Origin: an uncultured Oscillospiraceae bacterium
GTDB taxonomy: Bacteria > Bacillota > Clostridia > Oscillospirales > Oscillospiraceae
Assembly (NCBI GenBank): GCA_910588135.1
Contig: CAJUOT010000050.1
Location: forward strand, 1 to 20,262
Direction of reading: 5' to 3'
Length of the DNA stretch: 20,262 bases
In this document: positions 15,751 through 20,262 of the stretch, one piece after another
Numbering within the stretch: the stretch's first letter is position 1
How the letters are laid out: the number at the start of each line of letters is the position of its first letter
Notes under the pieces: generated by a model
The model's database searches: none
What the model was told of the DNA's origin: nothing
The model's input: only the letters and a program-made list of their open reading frames with translations
Position numbers and translations under genes: made by a program

Positions 15751-17166
15751 ATGACCAAAGATCTCACTTCAGGCAGCCCCGCGCGGCTGATTCTGGGTTT
15801 CACCCTGCCCACCCTGTTCGGGCTGCTGTTCCAGCAGTTCTATAACCTGGTGGACGCCATGATTGTGGGCAGGCTGCTGGGCGCTCAGGCTCTGGGCGCG
15901 GTAGGCTCCACCGGTTCCATCAACTTTTTTGTGATCGGCTTCTGCCTGGGGGTGTGCTCCGGCTTTGCCATCCCTGTTGCCCAGCGGATGGGGGCCAAGG
16001 ACTATCCCCAGATGCGCCGGTATGTGGCCAACGCCGCGTACCTCTCCGCCGCCATCGCCCTGGTGCTGACGGTGGCCACCGGCCTCTTCTGCCGGGATAT
16101 TCTGGCCGCCATGCGGACCCCGGCCGATCTCTTTGAGGATGCCAACGCCTATATCTTCGTCATCTTCATGGGCATTCCGGTGGTGTTTCTGTACAACCTG
16201 CTGGCCTCCATCATCCGGGCTCTGGGGGACAGCCGCACGCCGGTGTACTTCCTGGCCCTGGCCGCCGGGCTGAACATCGTGCTGGATCTGGCGCTTATCC
16301 TGCTGTTCGACTGGGGCGTGGCCGGCGCGGCCATCGCCACGGTGGTGTCCCAGGGGGTGTCCGGCGCGGCGTGTCTGGCCTATATGGTGAAGGGCTTCCC
16401 CATTCTCTGGATTACCAAGGAGGAGCGGCGGCCCAGTGCGGACGCGTGCAAGACCCTGTGCGCCATGGGCCTGCCTATGGGCTTGCAGTATTCGATCACT
16501 GCCATCGGCTCCATTGTGCTCCAGACCTCCGTCAATACGCTGGGCAGTATCTATGTGTCCGCGGTGGCCACCGGCAGTAAGGTGTGCCAGCTGCTGGTCT
16601 GCCCCTTTGACGCCATGGGCGCGGCCATGGCCACCTACTGCGGCCAGAACGTGGGGGCCGACCGGCTGGACCGCCTGCCCCAGGGGGTGCGCTCCTGCTC
16701 GCTGCTGGGGCTGGGGTACTCCGCGGCCGCCCTGGCGGGGATGATCTTTTTTGCACCCCAGTGCGCCATGCTCTTTCTCAGCCCCGCCGAGCCCCAGCTG
16801 GAGCTGCTGGTGGGCTTTATCAGGCGGTATATCCTCACCCAGGCCGCGTTCTTCTTTCCCCTGGCCCTGGTGAACGTTCTGCGTTTCTCCATTCAGGGCA
16901 TGGGCTTCAGCACTCTGGCCATCGTGGCCGGGGTGCTGGAAATGATCGCCCGCATTGCGGTGGGCAGCTTCTTTGTCCCCGCCGTGGGCTATCCGGCCGC
17001 CTGCTTCGCCTCCCCGGCGGCCTGGATCTGCGCCGACCTGTTCCTGATCCCGGCCTGCATGGGCTGTATCGCCCATCTGCGCCGGAGCAGCCCGATGGCC
17101 TCGCTGGAGCCCCTGTCCAGGGGCAGGGCGGGCCGCCATGGATGGAAAAAGAGCTTCGGGACCTGA
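15751..17166 (+). CDS. MATE-family multidrug/cation-coupled efflux transporter
   Basis: The 471-residue integral membrane protein is the usual MATE length, with about twelve hydrophobic segments in two six-helix halves. The start is family-typical: LTSGSPARLILGFTLPTLFG followed by QQFYNLVDAMIVGRLLGAQA and ALGAVGSTGSINFF. The second half repeats the pattern with GLPMGLQYSITAIGSIVLQT. MATE proteins export drugs or metabolites in exchange for Na+ or H+; the substrate is not predictable here. The ATG at 15751 is chosen because AAGGAGG lies 9 nt upstream, whereas the in-frame TTG at 15745 would be only 3 nt from it. It is monocistronic with its own promoter. Its last codons and stop lie inside a terminator hairpin. 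Confidence 0.93.
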   Translation: MTKDLTSGSPARLILGFTLPTLFGLLFQQFYNLVDAMIVGRLLGAQALGAVGSTGSINFFVIGFCLGVCSGFAIPVAQRMGAKDYPQMRRYVANAAYLSAAIALVLTVATGLFCRDILAAMRTPADLFEDANAYIFVIFMGIPVVFLYNLLASIIRALGDSRTPVYFLALAAGLNIVLDLALILLFDWGVAGAAIATVVSQGVSGAACLAYMVKGFPILWITKEERRPSADACKTLCAMGLPMGLQYSITAIGSIVLQTSVNTLGSIYVSAVATGSKVCQLLVCPFDAMGAAMATYCGQNVGADRLDRLPQGVRSCSLLGLGYSAAALAGMIFFAPQCAMLFLSPAEPQLELLVGFIRRYILTQAAFFFPLALVNVLRFSIQGMGFSTLAIVAGVLEMIARIAVGSFFVPAVGYPAACFASPAAWICADLFLIPACMGCIAHLRRSSPMASLEPLSRGRAGRHGWKKSFGT

Positions 17167-17183
17167 TCCCGAAGCTCTTTTTT
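17146..17183. terminator. Bidirectional terminator shared by the convergent MATE and HExxH-protein genes
   Basis: GAGCTTCGGGA (17151-17161) and TCCCGAAGCTC (17167-17177) form an 11-bp stem with a CCTGA loop. Six Ts follow on the plus strand (17178-17183) and five As precede it (17146-17150), giving a T-run for the minus strand. The MATE stop codon TGA (17164-17166) is in the loop, so the 5' arm is also coding sequence. Confidence 0.92.
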
Positions 17184-17192
17184 GCAGTTCAC

Positions 17193-17930
17193 TCAGGCCA
17201 CCGCGGAGAAGGGGGCGCGGGGATTCTCCTGCCCGCCCTGCCGGGGGTCCGGCTGCTGGCCGGTATTGGCCTTGGTCACCGTGCGGGTGGTGCCGCCGGA
17301 GACATAGGCCTTGCCGCACTCCGGGCAGATGGCGGTGTGGTAAGTGACGGACTGGTTGACAACCCGCCGGTCCTCCCGCCGGGCCTTGGCCTGCTCCCGC
17401 ACCACGTGTTCGTTCTCATGTCCCCGAACGGCGGAGGCCGCCTGCTCCGGGGCGACGCTGGTAGGGGTTTTGAAGGAAACCCCGGGGTCGTCCGAGCCGT
17501 CCTGGTATTTGCGCTCCTTACAGGTCTGGCACTCGCCCTCCTCCATAACCTCCTGGGCGCTCTTGGCCCCGTCCAGGGCGGCGTCCGCCGGGCCGGACTG
17601 GGCCGCTCCCGCGGCCTGGGCGGGCTGGCCCTGCCGGGGGGAATCGCCGGGGTACTGGATGCGCATCCGCACCGCCATCTCCGCAGGGTCGGAGCCGTAG
17701 CGCAGGAGGGCGGGCGCCGCGGGGCCGCCCTCCGCCTCCGGCGCCACCGCCTTCACCGGGGTTACCGGCTGGACGGGGGCTTCGGGCTGGGCCGCCCTGC
17801 GGGCAGCCGACAGCACTGCGGGGCGCTGGGCGGCCTGCGCTCTGCCCGCCTGGGCGGCGCGGTTGTCATAGGCCGCGCCGTAGGCGCTGTATGGGAAATA
17901 AGGGGTCATGCCGGAAATGCCGCTCAACAT
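17193..17930 (-). CDS. Putative SprA-related metalloprotease-like protein with HExxH and two CxxC motifs
   Basis: In the 245-residue product, residues 1-125 are low-complexity Ala/Pro/Gln/Arg-rich. The conserved C-terminal part contains ECQTCKERKYQDGSDDPGVS (CxxC at C134/C137), then AASAVRGHENEHVV with an HExxH zinc-protease signature (H171-H175), then TAICPECGKAYVSGG (CxxC at C202/C205). This order matches, from memory, a small family annotated as SprA-related or putative metalloprotease CJM1_0395-like, whose biological role is not established. No signal peptide is seen. Start choice: the ATG at 17930 has GAGGTG ending 6 nt upstream, whereas an in-frame GTG at 17939 overlaps that site. It has its own promoter and converges on the MATE gene. 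Confidence 0.72.
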   Translation of the reverse strand: MLSGISGMTPYFPYSAYGAAYDNRAAQAGRAQAAQRPAVLSAARRAAQPEAPVQPVTPVKAVAPEAEGGPAAPALLRYGSDPAEMAVRMRIQYPGDSPRQGQPAQAAGAAQSGPADAALDGAKSAQEVMEEGECQTCKERKYQDGSDDPGVSFKTPTSVAPEQAASAVRGHENEHVVREQAKARREDRRVVNQSVTYHTAICPECGKAYVSGGTTRTVTKANTGQQPDPRQGGQENPRAPFSAVA

Positions 17931-17936
17931 AACATT

Positions 17937-17942
17937 CACCTC
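17937..17942 (-). promoter_or_regulatory. Ribosome binding site that fixes the HExxH-protein start
   Basis: GAGGTG on the minus strand lies 6 nt before the ATG at 17930. The in-frame GTG at 17939 is part of this site and is therefore unlikely to be the initiator. Confidence 0.65.
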
Positions 17943-17963
17943 ATCGGATCATACTATATTTTT

Positions 17964-17992
17964 ATTATAGCGCGGGGAGCCGGACATTGCAA
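17964..17992 (-). promoter_or_regulatory. Sigma-A promoter of the HExxH-protein gene
   Basis: On the minus strand, TTGCAA (17987-17992), a 17-nt spacer and an exact TATAAT (17964-17969) precede the gene. Transcription would start near 17957, giving a leader of about 27 nt. Confidence 0.75.
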
Positions 17993-18181
17993 GGGGCTGA
18001 ATGGCGTGAAGGACGTTTTTTTCAGCAGTGCCGGAGAACCGTGCATGGAAACAGGCAACAGGATTTTAGCAATCCGGTCGGCGGTGTGCAAGGGTTGGAC
18101 AGAAATTTGGCGCTTGCGGGTTGGAAGGGAGGAGAAAACCGGCGTCTGACGCAGATTCACATTTAATTTACATCTGAACTA
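17993..18181. other. Intergenic stretch with no recognised feature
   Basis: This stretch lies between two divergent promoters. Both strands contain short open frames, but none has a convincing ribosome binding site plus recognisable protein. No RNA gene or strong hairpin with a T-run was seen. Confidence 0.6.
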
Positions 18182-18210
18182 TTGACAATTTTGGGGGGTG
18201 GTGGTAGAGT
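18182..18210 (+). promoter_or_regulatory. Sigma-A promoter of the hrcA-grpE-dnaK operon
   Basis: An exact TTGACA (18182-18187), a 17-nt spacer and TAGAGT (18205-18210, 4 of 6 to TATAAT) lie immediately before the CIRCE operator. The expected transcription start near 18217 falls inside the operator. Confidence 0.85.
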
Positions 18211-18214
18211 AGCT

Positions 18215-18241
18215 TTAGCACTCAGGGATAATGAGTGCTAA
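18215..18241 (+). promoter_or_regulatory. CIRCE operator (HrcA binding site)
   Basis: TTAGCACTC (18215-18223), a 9-nt spacer and GAGTGCTAA (18233-18241) match the CIRCE consensus at all 18 arm positions. It covers the predicted transcription start, so HrcA binding would block initiation and autoregulate the operon. Release upon heat shock depends on GroEL-assisted HrcA folding in known systems. Confidence 0.98.
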
Positions 18242-18264
18242 GATATTGGAGAGGGGGCGGAGAC

Positions 18265-19329
18265 GTGGAGCTGAGCGAACGCAAGAAGAAAATTTTGCGC
18301 GCCGTGGTGGAAAGCTACATCCAGACGGCGGAACCGGTGGGCTCCAAGGCGCTGGCGCAGCTGGCGGGACTGAAGGTCTCCTCCGCCACCATCCGCAACG
18401 AACTGGCGGAGCTGGCCGAGCTGGGCTACCTGGAGCAGCCCCACACCTCCGCCGGACGGGTGCCCTCCCCCAAGGGCTACCGGCTGTACGTCAACGAGCT
18501 GATGGAGGAGCAGCGGCTGAGCCTGGAGGAGGCGAAGCAGATCAACGACGCCCTCCACCTGAAAATGCGGGAGCTGGACAAGGTCATTGACCAGGCTGGG
18601 CGCATGGTGTCCCAGCTCACCAATTACCCTGCCTTCGCCCTCACGGAAGGGGCGCGGAGGTTTACCATCAAGCGGTTTGACCTGATCCTGGTGGACGCGG
18701 CCTCCTTCATCGCGGTGGTGATGACAGACAGCAGCGTGGTGAAGAACAAGCTCTTCCGCCTCCCCGCCGAGCTGTCGGAGCCCCAGCTGCAATTGCTCAC
18801 CACTCTTTTGAACACGGCCTTTGTGGGCAAGACCCTGGACCAGCTCACCCCGGAGCTGATGCGGGTGGCGGAGCACGCGGCGGGCAGCTCTTACGGGCTG
18901 ATCTCCCTGGTGGTGTCCTTCGCCATGGAGGTGCTGGACAGCCTGGAGAACAGCTCGGTGTACACCGCCGGGGCCAGCCACATCCTGGACCACCCCGAGT
19001 ACCAGGACGTGGGCAAGGCCCAGAAGCTGATGAGCTACCTGACGGAAGAACGCTCCCTGGCCCAGGCGCTGGCGCTGCCCGCCCTAGAGGGAGACGATAC
19101 CAAGATTCTGATTGGCCCGGAAAATGTGGCCGACGAGCTGAAGGACACCAGCGTGGTGCTGGCAAGCTACGACATTGGGGACGGCATGAAAGGGGTTATC
19201 GGCGTGGTGGGCCCCACCCGGATGGACTATGCCAAGGTGGCCGCCAAGCTGTCCTATGTGGCGGACGGCTTGTCCAAACTGTTCGGGCAGCCGGAGCTGC
19301 CCCCCGGCACGCCGGAAAAGGAGGAATAA
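18265..19329 (+). CDS. hrcA: Heat-inducible transcription repressor HrcA
   Basis: HrcA represses class I heat-shock genes by binding CIRCE; an intact CIRCE lies just upstream. The 354-residue product is of normal length. Its N-terminus is the classic winged-helix segment (LSERKKKILRAVVESYIQTA, EPVGSKALAQ, SSATIRNELAELAELGYLEQ, PHTSAGRVPSPKGYRLYVNE). The remainder is the GAF-like dimerisation/inserted region ending in IGVVGPTRMDYAKVAAKL. The GTG at 18265 is preferred because GGAGAGGGGG lies shortly upstream. An in-frame GTG at 18235 sits inside the right arm of CIRCE and would add ten non-conserved residues. grpE follows after 6 nt. Confidence 0.97.
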   Translation: MELSERKKKILRAVVESYIQTAEPVGSKALAQLAGLKVSSATIRNELAELAELGYLEQPHTSAGRVPSPKGYRLYVNELMEEQRLSLEEAKQINDALHLKMRELDKVIDQAGRMVSQLTNYPAFALTEGARRFTIKRFDLILVDAASFIAVVMTDSSVVKNKLFRLPAELSEPQLQLLTTLLNTAFVGKTLDQLTPELMRVAEHAAGSSYGLISLVVSFAMEVLDSLENSSVYTAGASHILDHPEYQDVGKAQKLMSYLTEERSLAQALALPALEGDDTKILIGPENVADELKDTSVVLASYDIGDGMKGVIGVVGPTRMDYAKVAAKLSYVADGLSKLFGQPELPPGTPEKEE

Positions 19330-19335
19330 AGTCCC

Positions 19336-19890
19336 ATGGCAAAGGATAAGAAAAAGCAGGCGCCCATCCCGGAGGATGTTCAAAACGAGGAGCAGGTCCC
19401 GGAGCAGACTGGGGACGCGGTTCAAGAGCCCCAGGTTCCCGAGGCCCCCGAGACGCCCGGGAAGGATCAGGGCCAGCTGCTGGCCGAGGCGGCGGAGAAA
19501 TATCTGCGTCTTGCCGCCGAGTACGACAACTACCGCAAGCGCACCTCCAAAGAGAAGGACGCCGCCTGGGTTGAGGCCAAGGCCCAGACCGTGGCCGCAT
19601 TCCTCCCGGTGTACGACAACCTGGAACGGGCGCTCAGACAGCCCACCGCCGACGAGGCGTATAAAAAGGGCGTGGAGATGACCATGAAGGGCCTCCAGGA
19701 CGTGCTGAACGGACTGGGCGTGGAGATGATCCCCGCCCTGGGCGAGGCCTTTGATCCCAACCGCCACAACGCCGTCATGCACTGCGACGACCCGGACGCC
19801 GGGGAGAGCACCATCGTGGAGGTGTTCCAGCAGGGCTTTGCCTGCGGGGAGAAGGTCATCCGGTTCTCCATGGTAAAGGTGGCGAATTGA
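19336..19890 (+). CDS. grpE: GrpE, nucleotide exchange factor of DnaK
   Basis: GrpE releases ADP from DnaK in the cytoplasmic chaperone cycle. The 184-residue product has an acidic, low-complexity N-terminus (about 1-50), the long helical dimerisation segment (LAEAAEKYLRLAAEYDNYRK, then RTSKEKD), and the C-terminal beta domain with the family signature FDPNRHNAV and the closing EKVIRFSMVKVAN. The ATG lies 6 nt after the hrcA stop, and AAGGAGG lies within the end of hrcA, 11 nt upstream. It shares the CIRCE-controlled promoter. Confidence 0.97.
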   Translation: MAKDKKKQAPIPEDVQNEEQVPEQTGDAVQEPQVPEAPETPGKDQGQLLAEAAEKYLRLAAEYDNYRKRTSKEKDAAWVEAKAQTVAAFLPVYDNLERALRQPTADEAYKKGVEMTMKGLQDVLNGLGVEMIPALGEAFDPNRHNAVMHCDDPDAGESTIVEVFQQGFACGEKVIRFSMVKVAN

Positions 19891-19891
19891 C

Positions 19892-19994
19892 CTGTAGGGG
19901 CCGACGACCCCGGCGGCCCGCCCCGACGATCCGGCGGTCCGCAAACAGGGTTCACCCGGCAAAAAACGGCGCGCCGAGTCGTCGCGCCCTACAG
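19892..19994. repeat. MITE-like palindromic intergenic element between grpE and dnaK
   Basis: The element is about 103 bp. It is bounded by CTGTAGGG (19892-19899) and CCCTACAG (19987-19994), an inverted pair that resumes after a 2-nt mismatch as CGACGAC/GTCGTCG. Inside the left part is an imperfect direct duplication of about 20 bp (19902-19921 and 19924-19942). No coding frame with a recognisable product is present. Similar GTAGGGGC-type intergenic repeats are, from memory, common in gut Oscillospirales genomes. No clear target-site duplication was seen. Confidence 0.7.
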
Positions 19995-20067
19995 CTTGCC
20001 GCGAATTTCAAGTTCCCCAATTTCACATTGTTAAAAATACACTTTCATATAACAGGAGGAAATCATT

Positions 20068-20262
20068 ATGAGCAAGATCATCGGTATTGATTTAGGAACC
20101 ACCAACAGCTGCGTGTCCGTCATGGAGGGCGGCGAGGCCGTCGTCATCCCCAACGCCGAGGGCAACCGCACCACCCCCTCCGTGGTGGCCTTCTCCAAGG
20201 ACGGCGAGCGCATGGTGGGCCAGGTGGCCAAGCGCCAGGCCATCACCAACCCCGACCGCACC
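20068..20262 (+). CDS. dnaK: Molecular chaperone DnaK (Hsp70), N-terminal part, cut by window end
   Basis: DnaK is the ATP-driven Hsp70 chaperone that works with GrpE and DnaJ. The 65 residues present begin MSKIIGIDLGTTNSCVSVME, the invariant phosphate-1 motif of Hsp70, and continue with IPNAEGNRTTPSVVAF, VGQVAKRQAITNPD. The frame is open to the last base. AGGAGG lies 8 nt before the ATG. It is separated from grpE by 177 nt that include the palindromic element. It is probably transcribed from the CIRCE promoter upstream of hrcA. Confidence 0.97.
   Translation, partial: MSKIIGIDLGTTNSCVSVMEGGEAVVIPNAEGNRTTPSVVAFSKDGERMVGQVAKRQAITNPDRT

Noticed and set aside
17954..18160. 68-codon minus-strand frame upstream of the HExxH gene
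   Set aside because: It overlaps that gene's promoter, lacks a ribosome binding site and resembles no known protein.
20028..20053. TTGTTA...TATAAC as a separate dnaK promoter
   Set aside because: The spacer is only 14 nt and transcription would start at the ribosome binding site, so the upstream CIRCE promoter is the better explanation.

Overview
The window looks like a contig end from a GC-rich, flagellated, S-layer-bearing Clostridia-type Firmicute, probably an Oscillospirales-like gut anaerobe. The evidence is an hrcA-grpE-dnaK heat-shock order with a perfect CIRCE operator, a Bacillus/Clostridium-style sigma-D flagellar promoter, a YlqG/YlqH-like (FliK-like/FlhX) flagellar pair, SLH-domain envelope proteins, strong AGGAGG ribosome binding sites and GC-rich coding throughout. 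Genus cannot be fixed from the sequence alone. Bases 1-48 are not genomic: they are the last 48 nt of the Illumina TruSeq universal (P5) adapter.

Region 1 (49-2951, minus strand) is a chemotaxis operon, cheA-cheW-cheR, with cheR cut off by the adapter. A sigma-D-type promoter with an exact GCCGATAA -10 box lies just upstream of cheA (2990-3016). Region 2 (3055-5409, plus strand) diverges from it and holds three tightly packed genes: a FliK/YlqG-like protein, a short FlhB C-terminal paralogue (FlhX/YlqH type) and a PilZ-domain c-di-GMP receptor.

Region 3 (5528-15442, plus strand) is a cell-surface block. It has a 1827-residue secreted protein with three N-terminal SLH domains, then a 1206-residue secreted protein with Ig-like modules, five copies of an approximately 117-residue module and three C-terminal SLH domains, then a second PilZ protein. 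A very strong terminator hairpin separates the two SLH genes, yet little room remains for a new promoter. The block ends at a 15-bp perfect terminator hairpin (15486-15520).

Region 4 (15645-17930) has a MATE-family exporter with its own sigma-A promoter. A small HExxH/double-CxxC protein on the opposite strand converges on it, and both share a bidirectional terminator that contains the MATE stop codon in its loop. Region 5 (18182-20262) is the heat-shock operon: sigma-A promoter, CIRCE, hrcA, grpE, a palindromic MITE-like intergenic element, and the start of dnaK, which runs off the window.

Taken together, the left three quarters couples chemotaxis, flagellar export, c-di-GMP sensing and S-layer-type surface proteins. 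The two PilZ receptors bracketing two large SLH proteins suggest, by inference only, a motile/sessile surface programme. The right quarter is housekeeping stress response.
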